A DNA stretch of 31,089 nt from Carex sylvatica. Lineage: Eukaryota > Streptophyta > Magnoliopsida > Poales > Cyperaceae. Where the stretch lies: NCBI GenBank assembly GCA_964058845.1, contig CAXKVR010000495.1:1-31089 (forward strand), written 5' to 3'. Below the pieces are notes generated by a model. It was given only the letters and a program-made list of their open reading frames with translations, made no database searches and was not told where the DNA came from. This document shows positions 16,461-28,864 of this stretch, piece after piece; the stretch's first letter is position 1; every line of letters begins with the position of its first letter. The position numbers and the translations under genes were made by a program.

Positions 16461-17655
16461 TTTTATTTATGTATTTATTTATTATTTATACATCATGCTA
16501 CATTATCTTCTGGTTTTTTGGTGGGGTTGGGTTGGAAGCGGTCTGGGGTTCACATCTGGTCATGCTAGGCAGAGTCAATTTCACATTTAGAGCCAGTCAG
16601 GTTATTTCATGTTTCTGTCAAATCTATTCGCGGTCTGTTACGTCTGTCGATTTTAAGTTTGTCTGGTTAAAGTTTAGTTGAATTTCTTTCATCCAAAATT
16701 ACAAAATTAGTTTAAATAGCATCAGCAGTTGAGTAAGTTGTGGTTAGGCAATTCTGTGTTGGGTCAGATTTCGTCAAATACTAATATCATCATCATCATT
16801 ACAATTTTAAAACAGCTTTATTCGCTTATATTGCATTAAATTTTGACTTTCAATTTATTTTCATGTATTTTTATCTGTAAATTTAGAACTCAAGTTTAAA
16901 TTTCTTCAAATGCTTGTATTGACTCACAATATTACAGAATAAATAATGAGTTGACTTTACCTTCAATTAATAAATTCAAAAGGAAAAAATGGTAGACAGT
17001 ATAGAATTATCTTTAGTAGCACTTTCCTTGTATACAAATTAAGGAATTTTTTAACATGTTTTTTCTTTAAGTCTGCAATCCCACAATAAGGCCAAAAATT
17101 TGATGGAAATGAACCTACAGTTTCCTTTACATGGAGAAGAAATTGTTCAAGAGGATATCAATCAAGACCTACCCAATACCTACTATGAAACAAAGTCAAA
17201 GAAGAACCCTAATTGACCCAAAAATAAAGGTCTGATACCAAAACAAGTTGTCCCAAATCCCAAATATTTTTTATTTGAGAGCACAAGTCAATTACTCAAA
17301 CAAATAAAGAAAACAGAAATTCCGTTGCTAATAAAGGAGCTTAACAGCCTAGAGCATTGGTTTGATTTCTAACAGTACATTAAACTTATATGTAATGTTA
17401 AAATGTCATTGCTTTTTAACAATAAATTAAAAATCATCGTAGTAATAGCAGGTGTTAGTTATTGGATAATTTGGATCTGTAATAGCAGTATAATATTGAT
17501 TAAAAAAATTTCTATGGACAAATTCAAAATAGTCATCGTTTAATATTTAAGGTTCCAGAAATGAAAAGGGAATCAGAGTCAGACCAGTTGATTCATAGCT
17601 CAATTAAATAAACATTTTGAACTAAAACTATATTAGTGTTGCCAACTATTATCTG
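16461..17655. other. Intergenic, no gene seen
   Basis: AT-rich DNA. It includes ATCATCATCATC (16786-16797) and no convincing coding sequence. Confidence 0.4.
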
Positions 17656-17659
17656 TGAA

Positions 17660-17803
17660 AAATTGCCTATCTCTCACCCTATACTGGATTCACCCTTTTT
17701 TTACTAAAAATTCTTGCAGGGTCCACTCTTCCAAGGTACAAGGTTCACCCTTTTTTGGACATCATTATTCTTGCCAGTGTACTGGGTGAGACCTGGGCGA
17801 TTT
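17660..17803. repeat. Small inverted-repeat element (MITE-like)
   Basis: The left end AAATTGCCTATCTCTCACCC and the inverted right end AAATCGCCCAGGTCTCACCC match at 16 of 20 positions. The interior holds two direct copies of TTCACCCTTTTTT. I found no clear target duplication, so the superfamily is open. Confidence 0.5.
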
Positions 17804-17829
17804 GCCCTGGACGAGTGAAATCATTAACC

Positions 17830-19200
17830 AAACTATATTCCAATCAAATGTTCCTAAAATTGTTCTCGAACTTTTTACAAATTTAAGATTAATTTCTCTC
17901 TAACTTCCAGTTCTGACTAACACACCTCAACTTTTATCAGAGCTTGTGAAATTAAGCATGCAGGCTAACTTCAATTATCATACCTCTAATGATAAGTGTT
18001 TAGTGCAAAAACTTATTCGGTATTGAAATGGTTATATAAATCATGACGAAGCATTTCTTAATGGCATATGCCCCAATTAGTGGGCCATAACCATTGAACA
18101 TGATGGACCAACTAATTATAAACATATATTAATGTAGGAGCTAGTATTTGACCAGCTAAACCTTCTAGCCTACTTATCTAACAAAGTTATACAATAAATC
18201 AGAACCACTCTGATGCAGGACAGTACTTATTAGATATGCCCTTCTTTTTTAATTTGAAATTGATCGTAGTTATGCCTTACAAGGAAACTATTAAAAAAAG
18301 TATCAAGTTATTATTTGTCATTTTATGATTTGACAAGGTCAATCACTTTCTCACCTAAGACATTTTAATGAAAAACTAACAGGAATGGTCTGGTTCATCT
18401 TATTGTGAAAGTAAAAATACAAACCCAAACATAAAAAAATTAAACCTATATATCCTCTACTGGTGTACTATACTACTGGTGTAAGGCTAGCTGGTAGAGA
18501 TAAGATTAGAAAAATAATTACAATAAGTTAGAAAAGAGAACCTGAAATAGACATTGGTTCATCTCTCTTGCTTGGTTGGAAATGTTGCATGGTCAAAGAG
18601 AGCCACAAATCCACACATCTTTACATGTTCAATTTAATCATGTCCATTCAAAACACTTGTCTGTCATATATCCATTGTACCAGCTTTGGAAACCTATAAA
18701 AGTATTCAATTATATAACAACCAATAGTTAATTTTTTTTTGTGTGTAGATGTAGTTTGAATTGTTGTCTGACAGTCAACAAATTAAGTATGATGCTTTTG
18801 AAAGATTGACCAAATTAATACAAGCTAAGATATTATGGTTGTGCCTTCTGGTACAGTAGAAGGTTCAGTACCAGCATTATCAAGTATCAACCAGCTGGTC
18901 GAAGGATTGAAACAAGATGGCTGGCATGATGAATCCTGAGACCTAACTATTAGGCTTGGCATGTGAAAAGAAGAAATGGATTATCGAGCCTTTCACATCA
19001 AAGAACAATAAGTCACTAGTTTCCTAGGCATGATGTCGAGCATTTGATATGCAAATATCAACATGTCTTTCAGCAAGTCAGTACTAAAATTTGTACTAGT
19101 ATTAATTAATTACTTATGTGAATGTGTAGGATGTAAAGACTCTTTTTTCTCTTCTATTAATACAAAATTGTCAAGATGGCTACTGGCCATCTGGAATTCC
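17830..19200. other. Intergenic, no gene seen
   Basis: No protein-coding or RNA gene was recognised. The right end, from about 19125, contains ATTAATACAAAATTG and then runs into a 22-base A tract (19201-19222). This could be the 3' end of a plus-strand retroposed sequence, but I found no target duplication or family match. Confidence 0.35.
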
Positions 19201-19556
19201 AAAAAAAAAAAAAAAAAAAAAACAAAAATTACAAGCTAACATCCTGGCGTAAGAGCAACAAACTCTGTATCACTTAAATTCTCAATCCAGACTTGTGGTA
19301 TCAAATGATAGATAAGGAAAGAGACAGACGAGGTTACTGTATTTCAAATGCATCCTAGTGGTCCCCAAAAAGACTAAGCGTTGAGTTATTATTGAAAGAA
19401 ACAATACCGACCTACCAGGAGCCACAAGAGGAGAGAAAGAGAGGAGAAATTCTGGCGAAATTGAAGTCGTCAATTAGGTTCAAAACGAAATGTGATCTGA
19501 CAGCAAAAAATCAGTACTATGCTCTGAAAATTCAGAGGGGGCGATTACAAGATTCC

Positions 19557-19769
19557 GAGTCCGCATCCTCTGCATTAACTCAAAAGAGAATCTTTTCAGT
19601 TAATGGATATGGACCGTCTTATTGAAAACGCCATCGGCCTCTGCCTATAACATAAGGGTCTTTAATATTTGTGCAGATCTGACTCGAACGAATCTTAAAG
19701 ATGATCGGACGGTTCAGATGTATTAACTCAAAAGATTCCTTTTTGAGTTAATGCAGAGGATACGAATTC
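19557..19769. repeat. Mutator-type MITE, family 2, copy C
   Basis: This 213-bp element has the family 2 termini (ATCCTCTGCATTAACTC and its inverse) and a perfect 9-bp target duplication CAAGATTCC (19548-19556, 19770-19778). It is inserted at the edge of a diverged relative, copy D. Confidence 0.87.
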
Positions 19770-19772
19770 CAA

Positions 19773-19955
19773 GATTCCAGACCCTCCGAGGTAACTCAAA
19801 TTTAAGTTTAGATACGGGCCGTCTGATTAGAATTCGGGCCAATCCGGTACTAGGTGGAATGGAGGAATCCTTTGATATTCGTGCTTTATGCTAAAGCAGG
19901 TCGGACGGTTCAGACCTAAACTCAAAATTTGAGTTAATTCGGGGGATATGAGTGA
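19773..19955. repeat. Mutator-type MITE, family 2, copy D (old, nested target)
   Basis: The ends GGTAACTCAAATTT and AAATTTGAGTTAATTC are inverted repeats. Interior blocks GGCCGTCTGATT and GGACGGTTCAGA match family 2, but the termini are diverged. Its first bases coincide with the target duplication of copy C, so C appears to have jumped into the terminus of D. No target duplication remains for D. Confidence 0.6.
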
Positions 19956-20039
19956 GTTTAAGCGTCTCGACTAGACTAATTTCAGTTAACTGGGTTTATT
20001 GAATCCTCTCTCATAAAAAAAGAACCGGGATCGGGTTTT

Positions 20040-20135
20040 AAGTGAGTTTAAAGTGTAATAGCTATTTTGTATTTCTTCAATCAATATCGCCTACGGCCTT
20101 TCAATAAATAAAAAATAAAAAAAGTGAGTTTAAAG
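20040..20135 (+). mobile_element. Short poly(A)-tailed retro-insertion with 14-bp TSD
   Basis: AAGTGAGTTTAAAG occurs at 20040-20053 and again at 20122-20135. It brackets 68 bp that end TTTCAATAAATAAAAAATAA plus further A residues. A long direct repeat together with an A-rich 3' tail is the signature of target-primed reverse transcription, so this is probably a severely 5'-truncated LINE or another retroposed RNA end. Confidence 0.7.
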
Positions 20136-20498
20136 AGTATTACATCGCTATGCCTTTTTAAATGTTAATTTGTCTGGCCGAATTATCAATTTTCATACAT
20201 AACCGTCGAAAGTTCTGATTTGATAATGGCCCTAACCCCCAAACACAATTTTGCGTTTAGCACAACGATAAAATCTTTGATAGGAAATGAGAAATCAATC
20301 TGAAATTGCAAGTTTATATAACTTACGAAATATACACGATTGTTATATATTGAATGTTCTGCTTATAGTGTTAATTTTTTTTTTCCTTTTTCTTTTAGTT
20401 TTTTACCACGCCGACCAAAAGAAAACATTGGTCCAAAAAAAAAAATTTACCATCTTAAAAAATAAAAAACATTTAACCAGTTTTTTTTCTAAAATTTC

Positions 20499-22266
<1,768 letters not shown>

Positions 22267-22668
22267 GAAATAGAAGTCAATATGATACCAGAGACTAAGA
22301 GGTTAAGGACTGTTCAGATTAGCACTATAATATAGCAAACGGGGTTCAGGACTCGTTAGGAGGACTAAGCTCTTGAGCCGAACAGGTACACAGTTATTAG
22401 GAATAGCGCTAGAATATAGCAAACGAGGCCCAAGTGACTCTTTTTTTATTCTCAACAAATGAGCAACCAGACTTATTTTCCCTACTTTGCTGAATCTTTT
22501 TTATTCTTTGGATAATAGTGACCTAAATACGGTCATCACCTCCATTCACTGAAAACAGAGCTATTGCATTGTCTCGTATGTTTTAAGGTTGAATATAGTT
22601 ATCAAAAGCCAAATAGCTTGTTCATCAGTGTAATTGAGAAGGAATAAAAAAACTAAAATTAATATATC
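22267..22668. other. Short spacer with a direct repeat
   Basis: Lies between the ALD1 pseudogene and the PPR stop codon. TAGCACTATAATATAGCAAA near 22320 and TAGCGCTAGAATATAGCAAA near 22404 are direct repeats of unknown origin. The 3'UTR of the PPR gene should start here, but no clear poly(A) signal was picked out. Confidence 0.4.
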
Positions 22669-25131
22669 TCACCAGAGATTCCCACAAGAGCAAACCCCGT
22701 CTTTGAAATGGTGAAACCGACTGGAGTCTCTCACAACTATTTCTCTCCTCACAACCTTCGATATGACCTTAATTGCCGCATGGCAATCAACACAGGTCCT
22801 TAAGTTTTTCATAACCCTAATTACCGTGCCATCCTTTGTTTCCATCAATGCAAATGCAATTGCTAATCTCTCGCTGTGATACCTCAATGACTTGACCTTA
22901 GTCTCGTCTCCTACAAAATGTAGATCGCTCATCAAATCAGCCGTATACCCTTCTCTTTCCATTTCTATACTTAGTTTATCTAAATAGGCCTTAATTTCGC
23001 CAATTATCGGATTTTTCATGTCGTTTGATGAAAATGTATATACTTGTCGGTTTATCTCTACCCAACTATAACCAGGTACTTTTACCATGCCTCTATCTCT
23101 CATCAATTTTTTTATCCTGGCAACCTCAGCCCATTTACCGTGCTTAGCATAAATATTTGACATTAATACACAATGGCCAGCATCTTGAGTTCCTATGGAA
23201 AATAACTTATCAGCTGCCAGTTTCCCCAACTCATAATACCCATGGATCTTACACGAGTTGAGAATAGAACTCCAGATAATCGGGTCAGGCTCGAATGGAA
23301 TCTGACCCAATAACTGTTCCACCTTATCAAAACAGCCAACCCGACCCCACATGTCAACCATACATGCATAATGGTCTTTCCTAGGGGTCAAATTGTATAC
23401 TCTTGTCATAGAGTCGAAATAATGTAACCCTTCTTCCACCAAACCTGAATGGCTACATGCAGTGAGAACACTCAAGAAGCTAACAGATTCGGGTTTCAAG
23501 CCTGATGTGACCATCCTTTCAAACATTTCTATTGCTTTTATTCCCTTTCCGTTTTGTGCATAAGCACAAATCAAGGCATTCCATGAAACTATGTTTCTGT
23601 CGGTCATTCCATCAAACACTTTCTTTGCATCCTCTAGAAGACCACATTTCGCATATGCATCAACAAGAGCACTTCCAGCAAAAACACTTGTTAGGTAACC
23701 AGACCTTAATATGCATGAATGCAGTTGCTCTACCAGAGAAATTAGTGCAAGGCCAGAACAGGCCTTTAGAACACTACAAAAGGTCGCTGGGTCAGGGTCT
23801 AGACCTGTCTTTCTCATCTCACTGAAAAGTTTCAGTGCCTCTTCATACAAGCCGTTTTGCACACAGCCCGTAATAAGTGCTGTCCATGAGGTGGTGCTTT
23901 TATCTGAATTCTGCTTGAAAATCAAGTCTGCACAAGTCAAATCCCTGCATCTTGAGTACATGTCAATAAGTGCATTGCTGGTAAGGTTACTTGATGTCAT
24001 CCCAAGTTGAACCACTAGCGCATGAATTTGCCTTCCCATTTCATAATTTACATGAGATCCTGCAATACTAAGCAAGCACGGGTAAGGGTAGTCACTGCGG
24101 TCAAAACCCAGCAACTGCATTTCCCGAAAAAGCTCCAATGCCTCTTTTGTGAGACCACTCCTTGAATAGGTAGAAATCATCACATTGTAAGTGACATTAT
24201 CTTTCTCAAACATTTCATCAAACAGTTTTCTGGTGTCATGTATATAATTAATTTTAGAGTAGAAATCTAGCAGGGAGTTGTTAACATATACATCCCACGA
24301 AAAATTGAATTTTATGACTTGGCTGTGTATCTGTGTCCCAACACCTGGATCAGCTAACCCAGTAGCACAGTTCAGAAGGCTTGAAAATGTGAACTGAGTT
24401 GGGCTCAGACCCGATTTAAGCATATGTATAAATAAAGCTAGAGCATTTTGATAATCGCCTTCCTTAAAATAACCTGACAACAATGCATTTAATGTGACTG
24501 AGTCTCTCTTTTCCATCCCCTGAAAAACAGCACAAGCCAATCCAATAAGGCCGCATTTGCAATATGCATCAATTAGTGTGTTCGATATAGTGAGGCTGCA
24601 CCCAAAACCAGATTTGACGATCCGGTTATGAATTAGCAAGGCACGAACTGATGCTTTCGGGTCAGTGCACAAGCTGAGTACCTGCACAATGGTAACACAG
24701 TCAGGTGCCATTCCTGTATGCAGCATCTTTCGGAAAAGGCTAAAAGCTTCATTCAAGCATCCTACATTGGAAAGCATGCCAATCATGATTGTCCATGAAA
24801 TAACATTCCGGTCTTTCATCGAATCAAATAAATCTCTTGCCTCCTTGACACAGCCATTTTTTGAATACCCAGAGAGCAGGCGGTTTAATGTGAAGATATT
24901 ACCATGGGGCATTTCATCAAGCACCTTATGGGGATTACACAGTTCGCCATTTCTGAGGTGGGAAGATATGAGGTCTGAATGGTGCGTCTTGGGATTGAAC
25001 ATGCCTTTTGCCATGTAAGCATCTGTAGAGAGACCTCGTGCCCATGTGTAAAGAGTACATGCGAGTAAATATGTGGAAGTGCGAGAGGCATCACAAAGGA
25101 AGAAGGCTGTTCTGGGTTTGGTTGTTATCAT
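22669..25131 (-). CDS. PLS-DYW pentatricopeptide repeat protein
   Basis: An intronless 820-residue protein. PPR units run from about residue 80 to 600 (motifs such as NVISWTIMIG, NALIDMYSRC and NIVSWNALICAYAQNG), alternating in the PLS manner, followed by E-type motifs, a PG box beginning PGYSWVEINR (686) and a C-terminal DYW deaminase domain. The zinc/catalytic signature is present: HSE (752-754) and CVDC (780-783); a second site has HH (807-808) and CSC (814-816). PLS-DYW proteins bind organelle RNAs and direct C-to-U editing in mitochondria or plastids. The C-terminal tripeptide is NLW rather than DYW, a tolerated but uncommon variant. The first ~45 residues, rich in Arg/Ser/Thr, fit a targeting peptide. 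The ATG is the first in frame and follows a good acceptor (AGCAG at 25141). It resembles the Arabidopsis At2g01510/At3g02010 type, but I cannot fix orthology or the editing site. Confidence 0.93.
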   Translation of the reverse strand: MITTKPRTAFFLCDASRTSTYLLACTLYTWARGLSTDAYMAKGMFNPKTHHSDLISSHLRNGELCNPHKVLDEMPHGNIFTLNRLLSGYSKNGCVKEARDLFDSMKDRNVISWTIMIGMLSNVGCLNEAFSLFRKMLHTGMAPDCVTIVQVLSLCTDPKASVRALLIHNRIVKSGFGCSLTISNTLIDAYCKCGLIGLACAVFQGMEKRDSVTLNALLSGYFKEGDYQNALALFIHMLKSGLSPTQFTFSSLLNCATGLADPGVGTQIHSQVIKFNFSWDVYVNNSLLDFYSKINYIHDTRKLFDEMFEKDNVTYNVMISTYSRSGLTKEALELFREMQLLGFDRSDYPYPCLLSIAGSHVNYEMGRQIHALVVQLGMTSSNLTSNALIDMYSRCRDLTCADLIFKQNSDKSTTSWTALITGCVQNGLYEEALKLFSEMRKTGLDPDPATFCSVLKACSGLALISLVEQLHSCILRSGYLTSVFAGSALVDAYAKCGLLEDAKKVFDGMTDRNIVSWNALICAYAQNGKGIKAIEMFERMVTSGLKPESVSFLSVLTACSHSGLVEEGLHYFDSMTRVYNLTPRKDHYACMVDMWGRVGCFDKVEQLLGQIPFEPDPIIWSSILNSCKIHGYYELGKLAADKLFSIGTQDAGHCVLMSNIYAKHGKWAEVARIKKLMRDRGMVKVPGYSWVEINRQVYTFSSNDMKNPIIGEIKAYLDKLSIEMEREGYTADLMSDLHFVGDETKVKSLRYHSERLAIAFALMETKDGTVIRVMKNLRTCVDCHAAIKVISKVVRREIVVRDSSRFHHFKDGVCSCGNLW

Positions 25132-25140
25132 ACCAATGTC

Positions 25141-26637
25141 CTGCTAATGAGCTGGTTTGAGTCCAAACTCGGCCCGGATTTAAGAAGAATAAGCCCGAAC
25201 TCGGCCCGTCCAATTCATGTTCAATATTGAGCCCGGTTCGGACTCAACCCGTTCACCTTAAGATCAGTTCAGAAAAGCCCGTCCACTTCGCATGCAGTTT
25301 GGAAAAGCCTGTCCAACTAAATTGAACCATAAAACATTAACACTGAAGAATCAAGCATTTTGATTGAAAAACAAAGTATATTGACTAAATAATCATGAAT
25401 AGTAAGATAGTACATCATCTGTCAGCTCAGATGACGTATAATTCAAAACCAGAAAAAAAAAAAATGTTTAAATTTCAATAAATAAAATATGCTGGTTGAG
25501 AACAAATTGGCACTGTTTTTTCTTTTTTCTCATAATTTAAATTCCCTGTCGAAATTAAACCTGGGCCTAAACCTTAATTGAAAGAACAAAAATAGAAATA
25601 AATAAAAATGGAGAATAATGAGATACACCAAACTACTGGATTTGATGCATAAGGTGTCAAGAAACTGTAACGAAAACACTAAAAACCTCAGAGAAAACTG
25701 TATATAGCATTTGAAACCCATACCAGTAAAGAACAGAAACTATACCAGTAGGTCCAGTACATACCTGACAATATGAAAACTAATGGTACCAATCTTCACT
25801 GAGTAACTATAATCAATCATCATTTCATTAATTTGTTTTAACTATGTAAGGTTTTCTAACTAAATCAAGGATTGCCACCTCAGATTCAAGTCCAGACAGG
25901 TTGTGTAATTGATTAACTGAGGTAACTAAAACCTACTTTAGCAAACATCAAAATACTGCCCGATGTCAGAGAAAACTGTAAATCAAAGCACTTGCATTTA
26001 AACTTTAAAGAGTGCCTAAATCAAAGCACTTGCATTTAAGTATCATAAATTAGAATTTTGTTGCAAAAACACATGCTTAATTGGGCTGCAATCAATTCAT
26101 GTTCTGTGTGTATACTCAAACAAAAGACATAATAATGCTTTTGCTTGTGCAAGTATACCTTTACTCAAATACTCAAATAATTTTAAAAATGTTCTTTATT
26201 TTCACAATAATTATAAAATTATGTCACATCTTAAAATTTCACCATATCATGTTCTCAATGTTGATTTCGCCCCTTCTAGGATACCCAACATCAAATAATG
26301 ATTTGTTTTGCAGATTGGTTGTTTTTTTGCAAAATAAAAACAAAAATACTCTTCAATAAAATTCGAACAACTTAAAAGATAAAAGAAATGCTATCCAGAA
26401 AAAAATAATCATCAAATATTCATTCTAAAATAAAAAGTTTAATAATCTGTCAGGAAAATGCTATCCAGAAATGCTATCAAGCACACTGATAATAAATTGC
26501 TTCTGCGTACAATATAATCAAGCACACTAACTTTTTTTTTTGTCAGGAAGTAAAGTCCCAGTTTGACTCCTTAAAACTTGATATGGAATTCAACCAAATC
26601 AGGGAGAACGAGGGAGAGGGAGGAATGGAGCGTTTAC
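25141..26637 (-). other. Candidate PPR 5'UTR intron / upstream region
   Basis: No gene is seen. The first 180 bp contain several CGGCCCG and GCCCGTCC words reminiscent of hAT subterminal DNA, but no end or target duplication was identified. GCTATCCAGAAA occurs twice, near 26390 and 26461. Confidence 0.35.
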
Positions 26638-26930
26638 CAAGAATGGAGAGGAGCAGGGAAAGGGCAGGGATCGGCGCCAAGATCGTCTGGGAGAGAGGCG
26701 CTCAGGAAGGTGACGCGCCTCTAGGATGAGTGGGTGAGTCTGAGAGAGAGAGAGAGAGAGAGAGAGAGGCAGAGTACCGAACTGAGAGAGAGGTGGCGGA
26801 GAGAGCCAGCCGCTGTCAAGTTTAAAAAAAAAACAGAGAGAGAAGGGGCGGAGAGAGGGAACAGATCGGTTACTGTTCAGACGGGCTAGAGGCGCTCGAA
26901 CGGGCTCGAACAGGTTGTTCAGACTCGCTC
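26638..26930 (-). promoter_or_regulatory. Candidate 5'UTR exon and promoter of the PPR gene
   Basis: A GC- and CT-rich island in AT-rich DNA, with (CT)n and TCTCTC runs on the minus strand, typical of plant 5'UTRs near the transcription start. It ends with a donor-like TTG|GTAAACG (26638/26637). Paired with the acceptor at 25141 this would remove a 1.5-kb intron and leave a 9-nt leader segment before the PPR ATG. The open frame of 128 codons across it is low-complexity and is not called as a gene. Confidence 0.4.
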
Positions 26931-26999
26931 TGTTTGGAAGAATTATTTTCAACATGAACCGAACTTCAAACTTTGTTCGTATCATAATTTGTCCAATAT

Positions 27000-27860
27000 T
27001 AATTTTTGTTAAACTATTCGGCCCATTCGCCCCCGGACCGTCCAGGCCTACGGCGCGTGACCCAATCCAATCGTCGGCCGAACAAGAAGTTAAAATCTTA
27101 CCAATTTATCTGCGGATCATTATAAATATCAGGATCATGGGTACAACGGGCGGATCGATGATATTTTATTAAAATTTAAATTCAATCTGATTACATCGAA
27201 TTAAAAAAATTCTTTACTTGATTCACCAATAACACAATCCAATCCATCTATTTTTTATATACGAATTATTACGAGTTATACGAGTTAAACATGTTATAAT
27301 TTTGATCGAAAATCTATTATATATTTTTTTACTATTTTTATTAAAACTAGGTACAAATAAAAGTGACAAAATAAAATAGAAATAATTTAGCATATAACAT
27401 CCATAACAAAAAAAAATATATTCAGAATATAACATCTTAAAAAAAAGACCGGGTCCTGATTGACAATGAAATGAAAAGATTTTTTCACTGATAGCTTATG
27501 TCAGTTTTTCAAAATAAAAAGAAATGATTTTTTTTTTTGATTCCAGTATGACAACACTAACCAAGGAGAACTTAGAGAATTTAGATTTCTATAACATATC
27601 CAGAATGCATATATCATTATTATCATAACTTCTCTTTCAAGTTTGCTCTCATGGTATTAAAAATGTAGAAACGTAGATTTGAGGCCGAGTCCGAGTATAA
27701 ACGGGTTATTAAGAGCATACCTATGATTCGATCCGGATTAACGGGTTTGTCAAAATCTAACCCGTACCCGACCCAATAACATCTCAACCAGGTAAAACAC
27801 GGGTCGGATCGGATGGGTCAGATGGGTCGGGTGGATCAACAGTATTTTTATACACCCCTA
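27000..27860. other. Intergenic with a lone hAT-like terminus
   Basis: TACACCCCTA at 27851-27860 matches the end of the hAT element at 20670-21415. The 90 bp before it are full of GGGTCGGAT/GGATGGGTCAG words, as in hAT subterminal regions. No matching left end or 8-bp duplication was found, so this is at most a truncated element. The rest is AT-rich and featureless. Confidence 0.4.
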
Positions 27861-28074
27861 ATAAGGATGTAGCTTAGTTCCAAAGTGTTTGATGAGCTTA
27901 ATTTATAAACAAAGAGATTCACATCTTGATATTTATAGAAATGTTTGAGTGGATGTCTTTGTTTATAAACAAAGAGATCCAGTTTGACTCTCAGGTTTTA
28001 GAAACAAGGTTAATATAAACTTCAATTAAAAATTTAGTATCCCAATATAAAAATTTAGTAAACATCAATTAAAC

Positions 28075-28412
28075 AGAGAGATCCACGTATATCTTTTTTA
28101 TACTAAATTACACTCTATTAAAAATTTTAAAATTCAAACAGTCAATTTACACTGTTCAACATGATGAATATATTAAAATCTGCTTGCTGATCAAATTTTA
28201 TATTTATTTGAATTTTCTTACTATTTGTTAAGTATTTTATAAAATCAGTGTTTTCAGACTTGTATCCATATTAATAAATAGTAAAAAAAATATATATATA
28301 TAAAGTTTAATCTGCAAGTACATTTTAATATATCTATCATGTTGAACGGTTTAGATTTTGAATTTTAAAAATGTAGTGTAATCACCAAAAAAAAATGCAA
28401 GTTGATCCCTCC
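28075..28412. repeat. Family 1 fold-back element, diverged full-length copy
   Basis: The termini AGAGAGATCCACG and (inverted) GGAGGGATCAACT enclose two inverted arms that align with 118-524 through the axis (CTTACTATTTGTTAAGTATT and its complement near 28270). No target duplication could be recognised, consistent with age. Confidence 0.65.
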
Positions 28413-28665
28413 TTTTTATGTACAATCTACAATATTGAAATTTTTATTTTGGTATGTCTTAGTTCCCTATGCTACCATTGAAAATTAGAAAAATCGTGCA
28501 TTCATACGTTTATGTGAAAAGACTACAAAAAATAAAAAATATTAAATAATTTTATTCTAAATTATCTTAAAAGTTAACCTCGAACGCTCGAACCGAAATT
28601 TGTACAAATTTTAATGTGTCTCCTGTGTTTCAAGTAGGTCCGAATTTGTTATGATTCGGTGATTC

Positions 28666-28855
28666 GGAAATAAATCTGCTACGATCCTAAGGGATTGTAG
28701 GGTCCTACGATTTCAAATCCAACCTTTCATTTTTTAAGTATTACGAATCTCCATTAAAGTTGTATTTTATGCACGCATCTCAAAACAAATAAAAGGTTGG
28801 ATTTGGAATCGTAGGACCCAACAATTCCTTTTAGGTTCGTAGCAGATTTATTTCC
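28666..28855. repeat. Mutator-type MITE, family 3
   Basis: A 190-bp fold-back element with ends GGAAATAAATCTGCTACGA on both strands, arms of about 70-75 bp, and a perfect 9-bp target duplication CGGTGATTC (28657-28665, 28856-28864). It is unrelated in sequence to families 1 and 2. Confidence 0.88.
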
Positions 28856-28864
28856 CGGTGATTC

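Noticed and set aside
17221..17245. Inverted TGGTATCAGACC resembling a copia primer-binding site (tRNA-Met)
   Set aside because: No LTR end (CA) directly beside it, no polypurine tract and no second LTR seen; probably chance or an unrecognisable relic.
23532..25018. Plus-strand open frames of 97-117 codons
   Set aside because: Antisense shadows of the PPR coding sequence.
26599..26985. 128-codon minus-strand open frame rich in Pro, Ser and Leu
   Set aside because: Translation of a CT-rich leader-like island; better explained as 5'UTR or promoter sequence.
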